A stretch of DNA of 64,000 bases from JAWLFY01 sp964462125 (lineage in GTDB: Bacteria; Planctomycetota; Planctomycetia; Pirellulales; Pirellulaceae): NCBI GenBank assembly GCA_964462125.1, contig CAYWXT010000001.1, positions 6,739-70,738 on the forward strand. Direction: 5' to 3'. Below are positions 38,701 through 45,824 of this stretch, piece by piece. The translations under genes and the position numbers were made by a program. Every line of letters starts with the position of its first letter. Position 1 is the stretch's first letter. Under the pieces are notes generated by a model that saw only the letters and a program-made list of their open reading frames with translations, had not been told where the DNA came from and did not search any database.

Positions 38701-38841
38701 GTGACCCAGTGACGGGTGATCCTGTGACGGGTGATCCTGGAACAACGCCTTGACAATGAATTTGGTCACCACCCAACTGGCGTGGCCAATCAGCGTCACC
38801 AGCACCCAAATCACGAACAGCGTTGCCAGAATTTCGACCAT
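32779..38841 (-). CDS. Very large polytopic membrane protein (DUF2339-like)
   Basis: A 2020-residue protein. One hydrophobic segment lies at the N-terminus (MVEILATLFVIWVLVTLIGH). A Pro-rich low-complexity stretch (about 35-210) follows, including a five-residue repeat (QDHPS/LGHPS/QGYPP) coded by 15-bp tandem repeats, and a short helical charged segment near 105-135 (VVDRMLESNQLSPREAERLL). From about residue 220 to the end, several dozen hydrophobic segments alternate with short loops, starting with 'FLAAHNIRWGELVAGTLIVV'. No catalytic motif is visible. It resembles the many-helix DUF2339-type proteins and similar planctomycete-only membrane proteins. It is the first gene of a - strand run that includes the small frame and the giant secreted protein. 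Confidence 0.75.
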   Translation of the reverse strand: MVEILATLFVIWVLVTLIGHASWVVTKFIVKALFQDHPSQDHPSLGHPSQGYPPQDRQPLRPPDPRRDLLSPRPVSSPQPVSSPELGAAAGESIPAADAVDVAAFRRVVDRMLESNQLSPREAERLLGRLRNLSRPDSRTAPVASSAPQTPPAPVVPSVPVSPIAQGLASDGAGPEVAGGRPADTASAGKVEPLAAPQAASPPVVAKSAPALSPAEIIRSFLAAHNIRWGELVAGTLIVVCSIGLVVSLWSTLTQTHRVVPSLIFLGGNASIFAAGLYTLSRWRLRHTSRAVLVIATLLVPLSVLAGLAAAGTSSSAVALTDPITLSAILVGAVVYGFLLLRGGRALVGRFHTWSFAVAVAAPSALLPLMPAVLRRLGDQAGWVVGVAALAFAASIVLDIRLHRRRGVKLGTAQGRNRLLTVAVGMFAYVSLVGFVAFLLHDAGATAWLAIAIASLPAAVGVAGVGEAMARRARHGTTAIATTVLAILAISAAWLVLVPSMTGASWVWAWGGVLTASGLAVGRLLQRPAWFAISTIPVTLAATLSSPYWISGIAWLEIPLWRRVIGGEPMVAAGLATLLSAALGYWMHDAIQRRWMRWVTMGWGGVAVAIASALVLGPPSWLGSIPAWGPTIVLVAAFVATAAGAFGDHRWAKPSVLMLALSWVSLVRPGELSWPVGLADAFDWMLIGLGVSLSLMLLWEAARYPLAKLLARGEVGRRCGHVVDSQTGVEWLQAAVIASGLACGLAVLQVRIDWLGSALGLGAGSLLFLWASIAGRSPAQIGLSQTAAFAGVVIAACGWLGEWLVTPASWRSGTALWSWCVVTGLLPVPWFLLREAKRAKFLGLHRSLRHLGRLPDTGPASLDGMAALGSCGWLLAASAIWFLDLVTRLFVNADRFFTLREAGLAWLVGASVAVAAAGFWWARLARGNRWNTTISSIIGVAASLWIVVELVCWATLDPVWRVIAATTASLIACGLLALQCGRTGEASARSHSAMTPAVSGVILLVVSSLALLSSGWVGPVLAGEMAEPRSAWAVATWWFAVAVGLLIGERHRPTRLGEAVSAVLVPLAIAIITPAIRNVSPVVWIQAAAIGSAGWLILRAWLCRFRDGTTLATTVGDGVTGSLVFLRIVGIGTAVLVTFGYLTGGPASLLVLDSVVGPMGAVVSLLAVLTWSRIRWVPAGLRANVAADDSDRMTPWLGLSVLGGHVAWLAALTGVTGAPDASVVILMVWCIAAIGSVVRFQLGDATIDYWHATAGVLLIPWIAWATGGGGGAWHVGRWGSVPPMATVMLVLAAGGTLIALAWRRTQSDSDQRTSDQFVQAVNWTVRPIGLYVLVAGVVWIFGWLSGAAPGPIAWSLVATWLTVWIATWRLVCPDRAGTVGRGWYGLPDTEASVLLLTLVSWDAFRWVDGASRPTSASLAWSLPFAWRALCVSLAVVTASLRSHRSHAWLLALGMFLVTSAAAAGGIAAGWETDWPLRFAVMSLTSGFVLAAWSHWISAVAAGALALARRVGGFTEAPLAALVRSSWLASIVFSIVTACWTILMMARGVEPGLIRLTTVAIGLAAWSAVELAERSGQSNVRRTAVSLGLLAMALFASVDGGESLHPWLAGSMRWLVAATLAIPTLLFVLPRVVGRRHAETWHDALRMGAMASAVAAVGSLAVMFALEFALRSPGEGIAGIASALVGGVAVTLGVLSLLAAIAAIMGWDRPDNAGPRLLVIADDWRRWLIVAAQGLGVLTWLHVFLCKPEWVFAGLREYWPLIVMLLAFASVGVTEWARRRGDRVLADTLRQTAVYLPLVPVIGFWLSGSVQEMGWRFVGGAVPYSLLLGIGAVYYGLLSLMWKGILPRVSAIVLANAAWWVVLIQTPGWDFLVHPQAWLIPPAVCVLAVAHFYRERLTPATASAIRYGGTLMIYLSSTADMLIADIGKTMAGPMVLIVLALCGMAVGVVLHVKPFLYLGSAFVFVAVTSMVWHAQQAIDQTWPWWAFGISLGLGLLAGLMTLEKNRPKLRGLADRMAAWEG
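38686..38739. repeat. 15-bp tandem repeats coding a QDHPS-type pentapeptide
   Basis: Three to four 15-bp units (for example GTGATCCTGTGACGG on the + strand) within the 5' end of the large membrane protein gene. They encode the repeated pentapeptide QDHPS/QDHPS/LGHPS/QGYPP on the - strand. Because the unit is a multiple of three, copy-number changes would keep the frame, so the linker length may vary between strains. Confidence 0.75.
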
Positions 38842-39001
38842 GGTTGTTTCGAGCTCTCTTACCGAAACGGAATATCCGGACCTGCGGGTTCGCCGATCCG
38901 CGACAGAACCGGTTCGACTCGAAAAACCGTTGCGGCAGCGACGGCAATCGTCCGATTCTAGCTTCTGGATCGATGTTTCACCGCTCGCTCAAGGATGACC
39001 C

Positions 39002-39676
39002 ATGCGCTGGCTCGCCCTTTCGCTCATGTTCGCCTGCGCCGTGTCCGCTGTCTCGGCCCAGCACATTGACCACCGCAACAAGCCGGTGCGACCCCGGATC
39101 GACGTGATCCCGCCGATGGGGAACCGCCTGCCGCCGTCCTATCGGTGGACGTACAATCGCCCAACGAACCTGGGTGGCCGAATTGCCTACTGGATCGCCC
39201 CGTCAAGCCAAGAGGCGATGGCGTGGCAGCGAGCTCGACAAGCCGGCGCCTACCGGAACCACCTGCCACGACTCGAGCGGCACTTCTTCTACCCGAAACC
39301 TTGGGAAGCCCTGCCGGTCGGCCCGAGGACCCCGAGCGACCGACCGGAGCAGGAGTCGGCCCACGACGCGGCGACCGCCGAACGGCTGACCGAACAAGGT
39401 CCCGAGCGACAACCGGTGGTCGTCGACCAACTGGAGCGTGAAACTGCAGCTGCTCATGACGGCCTCGGTGACGATTTTGGGTCGATTGTGCTGGTCAACC
39501 CAACTGCCTTCGCGCCCGATTCGGATCCAGCCGAGCCAGATCCAGCCGAGCCAGATCCAGCCAAACCGAACGCAGCCACCCGGTCGGGCAACGTTTCAAG
39601 CGAGGGAGACCTTCACAAGACGCTCCGCCGACTCCGCGAGGAGAATCGCCGGCTGAGAGAGGTGCGGAGGCAATAA
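39002..39676 (+). CDS. Secreted hypothetical protein
   Basis: A 224-residue protein with a signal peptide (MRWLALSLMFACAVSAVSAQ). I do not recognise a family. The mature N-terminal half has 'RPRIDVIPPMGNRLPPSYRW' and 'WTYNRPTNLGGRIAYWIAPS' with further 'SSQEAMAWQRARQAGAYRNH', which looks like a conserved small domain. The C-terminal half is disordered and contains three copies of a PAEPD-like pentapeptide coded by 15-bp tandem repeats (about 39523-39567). It ends in a charged helix (LHKTLRRLREENRRLREVRR). It is transcribed divergently from the large membrane protein gene (160-base spacer), with SD-like AAGG six to nine bases before the ATG. Confidence 0.7.
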   Translation: MRWLALSLMFACAVSAVSAQHIDHRNKPVRPRIDVIPPMGNRLPPSYRWTYNRPTNLGGRIAYWIAPSSQEAMAWQRARQAGAYRNHLPRLERHFFYPKPWEALPVGPRTPSDRPEQESAHDAATAERLTEQGPERQPVVVDQLERETAAAHDGLGDDFGSIVLVNPTAFAPDSDPAEPDPAEPDPAKPNAATRSGNVSSEGDLHKTLRRLREENRRLREVRRQ

Positions 39677-40022
39677 AGAGGTGCGGAGGCAACATCTCTC
39701 GGCATCTCCGTTGCGGGGCGGATCGTGTTAGGGTCTGTCAGAAAACGCGAACGACGCTCGCGTTTTCTGACAGAGCCTAGTGCACCGAAGAACGCAACGG
39801 GGCACGAAGCTGCAAACTTTTTTCGAGAACCGTCAAAGTTTACCCAGCCGGACTCCGATAACGTTTTCGGGACGAGGTCTCCTCGGACGCCGCGTGGTGT
39901 CAATGGGGACTTCGTGGGGGGGCTTTCCACACTCGGCCCGTTCGGGGAACACGCCATTGCCGAAACCTCGGCACCCGTGAGGCGTGTTTCACGGCGGCAC
40001 CGCGCCTAGGAAAGTCCAGGGC
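39677..40022. other. Intergenic region with family B hairpin
   Basis: 346 bases between the secreted protein and the TolC-like gene. The first third contains the family B inverted repeat (39729-39780). The remainder has no gene I can support; open frames in both strands are short, and the composition (for example the AT-richer stretch near 39815-39870) suggests untranslated leader and promoter DNA for the TolC-like gene. Confidence 0.5.
39729..39780. repeat. Inverted-repeat element, family B copy 1 (minimal hairpin)
   Basis: A 52-bp near-perfect hairpin. GTCAGAAAACGCGA on the left arm pairs with TCGCGTTTTCTGAC on the right, with a seven-base loop (ACGACGC). The outer ends are TTAGGGTCT and AGAGCCTAG. 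The left arm is the same as in the longer copy at 47588-47723, which has about 75 bases of additional internal sequence, so this copy looks like an internally deleted derivative. Confidence 0.8.
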
Positions 40023-42449
40023 ATGAACCGCTCGTTGTTTCGTTTGACCGCCTATCTGCAGCTTGGGATCGCGATCCTGACCGCAACCGGGTGCGCGCCG
40101 ACGCAACCGTTCTACCTGAACGAGTCGCCGGATCTGCAGCACTACCTGAACGCGGCCACGGAAATCGAGTATCCCGATGTCGATGTTGAGAGCCTGCCGG
40201 AAACAACCGAGACGCTCGAACCGCTGTCGATCGGGAACCACGACTACCAGTTCTGGGACCTGACGCTCGAAGAGTCCGTCTCGATCGCGCTGAACAATGC
40301 CAAGTTCCTGATCACCACCGGCGGCATCGCTGAGGCCCGTCAGAACGTCTCGGAACAGTTCGTCAGCGGTACGGCAGAGCAGTTCAACAGCATCTATGAC
40401 GTGGCGATCCAGCAATCGACGACGCAAACCGTGCCGCTGGTCATCGATGGCAACGGCAATCGCGTGCTGCCCCGCGGGGCTTCCCGAGCCAACCAGGTTG
40501 GCGGCGTCGAAGATGCACTCGCCGAATTCGATGCCCAGAGCAGCGCCTTCGTCAGCAGCGAGACGACCGATCGGCCGCAAAACACCCAGGTCGCCGTCGC
40601 CACCCAAACCGTGACGACGACCCAGCAATCGGCGATCAGCAAGCGGTTCGCGACCGGTGGGGTGGCCACGCTCCGCCAGCAGGTCCTCTACAACCGCTCC
40701 AAGACGCCGCTGGCCCAAACCCTGCGTGTGCTCCCGAGCGACTGGACCGCCACGGTGGAGGCCGAGGTCCAACACCCTTTGATGCGAAACCGCGGGACGC
40801 TGGTCAACCGCATCCCCGTGGTGCTCGCCAGCCTGAATGAAGACACCTCGATCACCGACTTCGAAATTGCCGTCCGCAACCTGGTTCGGGACGTCGAGAA
40901 CGCCTATTGGGATTTGTACGTCGCCTATCGAAATGTCTCCTCAGCGGTGATCGCCCGCAACAGTGCGATCGTCACGGCCCAGGTCGCCAAGTTCCAACTC
41001 GAGCACGGCACCGGCACGCAACAGGACCTGTCGCAAGCGGTGGGACAATACTACCTGTTCCGGGGCCAACTCGAGTCGGCGCTCGCCGGGTCGAACCTAC
41101 CCGGGTCGGACCGTTTCGGCGTTTACGGGGCTGAACGGCGACTCCGAGAACTGCTGGGACAGCCGCCGACCGACGGGCGGTTGGTGCGGCCGATCGACGA
41201 GCCCACCCAGGCGCGGGTCGAGTATGACTGGGACGACAGCGTCGCCCAAACGCTGTACCTCAGCCCCGAACTGCGGCGAACCAAGCTCGACCTGAAGAAA
41301 AACGAACTCGAACTGGTCGCGGCCAAGAACCAGATTCTGCCCGACGTGAACCTCTCGCTGCTGTATCGCTGGGTCGGCATCGGAGACACGCTGGGGCCAC
41401 CCCGGCGCCGGGACCAACGCTTTCCCGCCCCAGGAAGCAGCGCCCTGGGCGAGCTGACCGGAGGGGATTTCCAGGAAGGCAGCGCGCGGCTGGAGATCAC
41501 ACCGCCGGCACTCGGGGCCCGCCGAGAACACGCGAGGATTCGGAACGCAAAATTCGAGGTCACCCGACGGCGAGCGTTCCTGCAGGATCAGGAGCGGTTG
41601 CTCATCAGCAAACTCTCCGATGCCGTCGCCGGTGTCGCCACCCACTACCAACTCGTACAAACCATCGCCCAACGCTGGCAGGCGGCCGAGGTCGAAGTCG
41701 AAGCGCGCCTCGCCGAGTACACGGGCGGCCAAGGACAAATCGTGTTCGTCCTGCAAAGCCAAGAACGCCGAGCCAACGCCCAGATCGATTACTACCGGGC
41801 GTTGGGAGAGTACAACAAACTGCTCAACTACGTCGATTTCCTCAAAGGGACCTTGTTGGCCAACAACAGCATCGCCCTGGAAGAAGGACCCTGGAACCAA
41901 AAAGCCTACTGGGATGCCCTGGAACGAGCCCGGGAACGGAGCGCGGGACGCCACCTGCAATACGGCGTTAGCCGGCCCGGTGTCGTCCGCCAAGGTCCCG
42001 TGCGGGGTGCCGAGGAAGCCTCCGAAATCATCGGCAGCGGCACCTCCACCTTCGGGGAAACTCTCCCACCGGAGGCCGCCCAACAGGATGACCTCCCCGG
42101 CGAACCGCTCGGCTTGGACATGGAACCCTACCGCCAGCCGGTCGAGGTTCCCGACCAGTCGCTCTCGGAACTCGGCTCCACCCCGAGCGAAATGCTGCGA
42201 CTCGGCCCCAGCCCCGACGCGCAAACCCCCGGAACACCCAACTGGAACCCTACGGGCGATGCGACGCCAGGAAATCTGGCGCCAGGAAATCCGGCCTCCG
42301 GCGGGACGACAGAACAACCCAGTCAGCCAGCCGCACGCAGCCGCGTCGAACCGGCCAACCATGCGGCTTCGCTCGGAGACGACAAGCCGCTCGGAGACGA
42401 GGGCCAGGCACCGCAACCGGTACGGCGCCGAGCGATCGAAACAAAGTAA
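40023..42449 (+). CDS. TolC-like outer membrane efflux lipoprotein
   Basis: An 808-residue protein from ATG 40023; an upstream in-frame ATG at 39984 lacks a signal peptide at its start. The first 24 residues form a lipoprotein signal ending in TATGC (Cys24). Residues about 85-620 fit the outer-membrane-factor fold: two helical repeats with 'LTLEESVSIALNNAKFLITT', 'AVRNLVRDVENAYWDLYVAY', 'NQILPDVNLSLLYRW', and 'AQIDYYRALGEYNKLLNYVD'. The last 180 residues are a Pro/Gly/Glu-rich disordered tail not found in E. coli TolC. It would form a trimeric channel in the outer membrane of an RND or type I export system; no membrane fusion or pump gene adjoins it, so the partner is unknown. Confidence 0.88.
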   Translation: MNRSLFRLTAYLQLGIAILTATGCAPTQPFYLNESPDLQHYLNAATEIEYPDVDVESLPETTETLEPLSIGNHDYQFWDLTLEESVSIALNNAKFLITTGGIAEARQNVSEQFVSGTAEQFNSIYDVAIQQSTTQTVPLVIDGNGNRVLPRGASRANQVGGVEDALAEFDAQSSAFVSSETTDRPQNTQVAVATQTVTTTQQSAISKRFATGGVATLRQQVLYNRSKTPLAQTLRVLPSDWTATVEAEVQHPLMRNRGTLVNRIPVVLASLNEDTSITDFEIAVRNLVRDVENAYWDLYVAYRNVSSAVIARNSAIVTAQVAKFQLEHGTGTQQDLSQAVGQYYLFRGQLESALAGSNLPGSDRFGVYGAERRLRELLGQPPTDGRLVRPIDEPTQARVEYDWDDSVAQTLYLSPELRRTKLDLKKNELELVAAKNQILPDVNLSLLYRWVGIGDTLGPPRRRDQRFPAPGSSALGELTGGDFQEGSARLEITPPALGARREHARIRNAKFEVTRRRAFLQDQERLLISKLSDAVAGVATHYQLVQTIAQRWQAAEVEVEARLAEYTGGQGQIVFVLQSQERRANAQIDYYRALGEYNKLLNYVDFLKGTLLANNSIALEEGPWNQKAYWDALERARERSAGRHLQYGVSRPGVVRQGPVRGAEEASEIIGSGTSTFGETLPPEAAQQDDLPGEPLGLDMEPYRQPVEVPDQSLSELGSTPSEMLRLGPSPDAQTPGTPNWNPTGDATPGNLAPGNPASGGTTEQPSQPAARSRVEPANHAASLGDDKPLGDEGQAPQPVRRRAIETK

Positions 42450-42590
42450 CGCCAGGTCGCTGTCGTGCCGTTCGCGAGTTTCGTGGACCGATTCGGCATT
42501 CCAAAGGACCTGCGGTTCGAAATCGTGGCGGCTGCCACCTTGCTGGTCATCCGAACCAGAATAGATTGATTGCGATTGACTCAGGATCGT

Positions 42591-42675
42591 GCGGGAAAAA
42601 AGTGTCCGGTGCCTATTGCGAGGGACTCGCCCTTCGGGTGCTTTGCACAAAAGGTACCGGACGCTTTTTTCCCGC
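42591..42675. repeat. Inverted-repeat element, family A copy 3
   Basis: An 85-bp copy of the family A element. The left end is GCGGGAAAAAAGTGTCCGG and the right end CCGGACGCTTTTTTCCCGC, almost fully self-complementary. The interior has TGCGAGGGACTCGCCCTTCG followed by GGTGCTTTGCACAAAAGG. It is the most compact copy. It lies about 140 bases after the TolC-like gene and 42 bases before the epimerase gene. The hairpin with its T run on both strands could terminate transcription from either side. Confidence 0.82.
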
Positions 42676-42716
42676 TCATTGCTCAGGCATCCACTGTCTC
42701 CCCGACTCTGTGACCG

Positions 42717-43706
42717 ATGGTAGGCCCGATGATCGACGACCTGCACTCCTTGAACAACACCCGCTGTCTGGTCACCGGTGGTGCCGGATTCATCGGTTCC
42801 CATCTGACCGACGCCCTCCGCGAAGCCGGGGCTGCGGTCCGGGTCGTTGACAATTTCAGCACCGGATTTCGGCGCAATCTGGCTCACCTTCGCGATGATT
42901 CCGGAGTTGAGATCATCGAGGGAGACATTTCGGAATCGGCGACGGCATCGAAGGTGGTCGACGGGGTCGACGTGATTTTTCACCAAGCTGCCATGGCGAG
43001 TGTCCCCTGGAGCATGCGGGAACCGGACCTCTGCCACGCCTGGTGCGCCACCAGCACCGTTCGGCTGCTGCAGGCTGGCGTCGCATCCGGCGTGCAGCGG
43101 TTGGTGCTGGCATCCACCAGCGCCGCCTACGGCGATTCCGAATTCGTTTCCAAACGCGAAACCGATCTGGCCGCGCCCCTCTCCCCCTACGCCGCCGCCA
43201 AACTGTCGGCCGAAGCCTACTGCCAGGCGTTTGCGCAGAGCTTTGACATCGAAACGGTCATCCTGCGATACTTCAATGTCTTCGGTCCCCGGCAAGACCC
43301 GCAGAGCGAGTACAGCGCCGTGATCCCGCGGTTCGTTTCGATGATCCTGAGCGGCACTCGCCCGATCGTCTACGGTGACGGAAAGCAGTCCCGTGACTTC
43401 GTCTTCGTCGGCGACGTGGCCCGAGCCAATATGCTCGCCGCCACCGTCCCCGGGGCCGCCGGAGGGACCTTCAATATCGGACGAGGCCAAAGGACGACGC
43501 TGCTCGATCTGCTCGCGATCCTGCAAAACTTGCTCGACCAAGAGATCGAACCGCTCTACGAATCACCGCGAGCCGGGGACGTGCGCGACTCCCTGGCCGA
43601 CATCACCCAAGCCCGCAACCGACTCGGATTCGAACCGGTCGTCGACATGCAGCAAGGGCTCCGTCAGAGCATCGATTACTACCGCCAAATGCTCACGTCC
43701 GCGTAG
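42717..43706 (+). CDS. NAD-dependent nucleotide-sugar epimerase/dehydratase (UDP-glucose 4-epimerase family)
   Basis: A 329-residue short-chain dehydrogenase of the extended type. It has the NAD-binding Rossmann motif TGGAGFIGSH (residues 20-29), the Asp after the second strand (VRVVDNFSTGFRRN), and the active-site 'LASTSAAYGD' with catalytic YAAAK (SPYAAAKLSAEAYCQ). Downstream are 'VILRYFNVFGPRQDPQSEYS' and 'PIVYGDGKQSRDFVFVGDVA'. The pattern fits UDP-GlcNAc/UDP-Glc C4 epimerases in surface polysaccharide synthesis (WbpP/TviC-like). The usual 'NVxGTxNLLEA' helix reads 'WCATSTVRLLQAG', an unusual variation. ATG 42729 is an alternative start. Substrate is not decided. Confidence 0.88.
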   Translation: MVGPMIDDLHSLNNTRCLVTGGAGFIGSHLTDALREAGAAVRVVDNFSTGFRRNLAHLRDDSGVEIIEGDISESATASKVVDGVDVIFHQAAMASVPWSMREPDLCHAWCATSTVRLLQAGVASGVQRLVLASTSAAYGDSEFVSKRETDLAAPLSPYAAAKLSAEAYCQAFAQSFDIETVILRYFNVFGPRQDPQSEYSAVIPRFVSMILSGTRPIVYGDGKQSRDFVFVGDVARANMLAATVPGAAGGTFNIGRGQRTTLLDLLAILQNLLDQEIEPLYESPRAGDVRDSLADITQARNRLGFEPVVDMQQGLRQSIDYYRQMLTSA

Positions 43707-43807
43707 CACGACCTCCTTTGTCACCGGTGAGGGAAGCTCGCAGGGGTCGCGACGAACAACTTCGCCCCCAAATGCCGACCGGAATCAAGGGAACGGATCG
43801 CAGTGGG

Positions 43808-44038
43808 CTAACGCTGTCGATTCCGGACCAAGCGTCGCCAAGCGCGCAGCCGAAGTCCCGCCCCACCGACCAACGCAACAAGCACAACGATCCAGCGGAC
43901 CACGAGTTGATCGTGCGACACCGCCGGTCCATTGACCCAATAAAGAAAAGGCGTCAAAGCCAAGGCGGTCCAGCAACCGAACTCGATCCAGCCACACGCT
44001 TCATCCCAGCCGATTTCTTTCTGGTTGACGTCGTTCAT
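43808..44038 (-). CDS. Small membrane protein
   Basis: A 76-residue protein starting MNDVNQKEIGWDEACGWIEF at ATG 44038, preceded by a strong Shine-Dalgarno (GGAGGG, eight bases upstream); the upstream in-frame extension has no family-like sequence. Two hydrophobic segments are predicted (about 22-40 and 50-65), with a basic C-terminus (RAWRRLVRNRQR). I do not recognise it. It is transcribed away from the AcpH-like gene; the 235-base region between (44039-44273) would contain both promoters. Confidence 0.65.
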   Translation of the reverse strand: MNDVNQKEIGWDEACGWIEFGCWTALALTPFLYWVNGPAVSHDQLVVRWIVVLVALVGGAGLRLRAWRRLVRNRQR

Positions 44039-44273
44039 GACGAAAGCCCTCCAAAGAAGTTTGCCAATCGCATCAGTCGCTGTTGCGTTTGAGTATCGCA
44101 CGCCATTGTCGCTCAAACCTCGCGGCACGTTCCGGGGAAATTCCGAAGATTTGAAAACCCTAACCTGCCCTCTCTCCACGAAACGAAAGCAAAGCCGAAC
44201 GGGTTCCGTTAGGTTACTGAGCAGTTACGAAGTTGCGGTACAGGTGAGCACGCGGTGACGTTAGACTGGCGGC

Positions 44274-44963
44274 ATGAATTTTCTCTCTCATGCGATTCCC
44301 CACCTGAACACCCCCTGGGTGGTTGTGGGGACGGCGGTTCCTGATTGGTTGTCGGTGCTCGATCGCCGCGTGCGTGCTCGCAGGCGGTCGGCGGAGGCTC
44401 ACCTCGGCAGTGACGATGCGCCGCTTCGTTCCATCGCGTGGGGTGTGGTCCGGCACCACGACGACGACCGCTGGTTCCACGGAACCCGCGCGTTTGCCGA
44501 AACCAACCTGCTGCTCGCCGTTCAACTTCGCGAGCGGCTGCCGGGTGATGAAGGATTTCGCCCCAGCTTCGTCGGCCACATCTTGATCGAAATGCTGCTC
44601 GATTCCTTTTGGATTCGGGAGGATGCTTCCGTCGCCGACCGCTATTACGAGGCGATCGATTCGGTCGCTCCGGAAACGGTCCAGCGGTGTGTGGCCGCGA
44701 TCACGGGAAAACCGATCGAGGGGCTCGCCGATTTGATGCGGCGGTTCGTCGATGCCCGGTTCTTGTACGACTACACCGATCACGCCAAACTCTTGGGGCG
44801 TCTGAATCAGGTGATGCGGCGGGTCGGCTTGGCGGATCTGCCCCACGCCGTTGGCGATTGGCTTCCGGAGGCGGTGGAGATCGTGGAGGGGCGCCGCGGC
44901 GAACTGCTGTCGGCGCCCGGATCACGCGCGACTTCCCACTCCCGCTGGACCGCACCCTCGTGA
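44274..44963 (+). CDS. AcpH-like (DUF479/phospholipase-C-like helical) hydrolase
   Basis: A 229-residue mostly helical protein. The N-terminus (MNFLSHAIPHLNTPWVVVGT, then AVPDW) and the 'HHDDDRWFHGT' region match the pattern of the AcpH / DUF479 family, where His and Asp residues bind metal, and the later 'FVGHILIEMLLDSFWIREDA' supplies a further His. In E. coli AcpH removes phosphopantetheine from acyl carrier protein, but this protein is longer and diverged, so only the fold is suggested. It lies upstream of the ketose-epimerase-like gene, which begins 11 bases after its stop, so the two are co-transcribed. Substrate unknown. Confidence 0.6.
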   Translation: MNFLSHAIPHLNTPWVVVGTAVPDWLSVLDRRVRARRRSAEAHLGSDDAPLRSIAWGVVRHHDDDRWFHGTRAFAETNLLLAVQLRERLPGDEGFRPSFVGHILIEMLLDSFWIREDASVADRYYEAIDSVAPETVQRCVAAITGKPIEGLADLMRRFVDARFLYDYTDHAKLLGRLNQVMRRVGLADLPHAVGDWLPEAVEIVEGRRGELLSAPGSRATSHSRWTAPS

Positions 44964-44974
44964 AAGAGAACTCC

Positions 44975-45820
44975 ATGAACTACGGCATGAATTTACTTTT
45001 GTGGTCCGGTGAAGTGACCGATGACCTGATGCCCACATGCGAACAGCTGAAGGCGATGGGCTATGACGGCGTGGAACTGCCGATGTTCAATCTGGACCTT
45101 GACTACGCGGCTTTGGGAAAGCGCCTCGACGACCTCGGACTACGCCGCACCGCGGTCACAATCCGCGGCGAGGAGGACAATCCGATCTCGCCCGACCCGG
45201 CGATTCGGGCCAAGGGGGTCGAGCTGAACAAGAAGACGCTCGATTGCTGCGCCGCCGCCGGGGCGGAAACGCTCGTTGGCCCCTATCATTCCGCCATCGG
45301 AGTCTTTTCGGGTTCCGGCCGTACCGATGACGAGTGGAAATGGGGCGTCGACAGCATGCGTCAGACGGCCGAGCATGCCGGGCAAGTGGGTGTCAATCTG
45401 GGGGTGGAGGCGCTGAACCGGTTCGAATGTTACTTTCTCAATTGCCATGCCGATTCAGCCGCCTTCGTGCGGGAGGTTGACCATCGCGCGTGTGGGATGA
45501 TGTACGACACCTTTCACGCCAACATCGAAGAAAAGAGTGTCCGCGAGGCGGTCAAGGCGGGCGGAGACAAGCTGTACCATATCCACATCAGTGAAAACGA
45601 TCGCAGCACCCCTGGGGCCGGCGGTGTGAACTGGAAGGACAACTTCGATGCCATCACTGAGTGCGGCTATGACGGTTGGCTCGTGATCGAAGCCTTCGGT
45701 TTGGCACTCCCCGAGATCGCGGCGGCGACGAAGATCTGGCGGCGGATGTTCAAAGACGAGCTGACACTGGCCCGTGAAGGGTTGGCGTTCATGAAGGGCG
45801 AGATCGAAAAGCGGAGATGA
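44975..45820 (+). CDS. Sugar epimerase/isomerase of the D-tagatose/D-psicose 3-epimerase type (AP endonuclease-2 family TIM barrel)
   Basis: A 281-residue TIM barrel from ATG 44975, with GAAAGAGAA upstream. It begins MNYGMNLLLWSGEVTDDLMP and continues 'EQLKAMGYDGVELPMF'. The family's four metal ligands appear at the expected points: Glu in 'GVEALNRFE', Asp in 'MMYDTFHANIEE', His in 'YHIHISENDR', and Glu in 'WLVIEAFGL'. Enzymes of this family interconvert C3 epimers of ketoses or isomerise related sugars; hydroxypyruvate isomerase is a second possibility. It sits in a short + strand operon with the AcpH-like gene before it and a receiver-like gene four bases after it. Confidence 0.85.
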   Translation: MNYGMNLLLWSGEVTDDLMPTCEQLKAMGYDGVELPMFNLDLDYAALGKRLDDLGLRRTAVTIRGEEDNPISPDPAIRAKGVELNKKTLDCCAAAGAETLVGPYHSAIGVFSGSGRTDDEWKWGVDSMRQTAEHAGQVGVNLGVEALNRFECYFLNCHADSAAFVREVDHRACGMMYDTFHANIEEKSVREAVKAGGDKLYHIHISENDRSTPGAGGVNWKDNFDAITECGYDGWLVIEAFGLALPEIAAATKIWRRMFKDELTLAREGLAFMKGEIEKRR

Positions 45821-45824
45821 TCCG

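Noticed and set aside
39613..39957. Open frames in the spacer before the TolC-like gene
   Set aside because: They run through the family B hairpin, lack ribosome sites and have no protein-like pattern.
41097..43541. 814-residue antisense open frame across the TolC-like gene, repeat A3 and the epimerase gene
   Set aside because: It spans two clearly real genes and an intergenic repeat on the other strand, so it cannot be a conserved protein.
44609..44974. Long N-terminal extension of the ketose-epimerase-like gene
   Set aside because: The extension overlaps the AcpH-like gene in another frame, and the family's N-terminus begins at ATG 44975.
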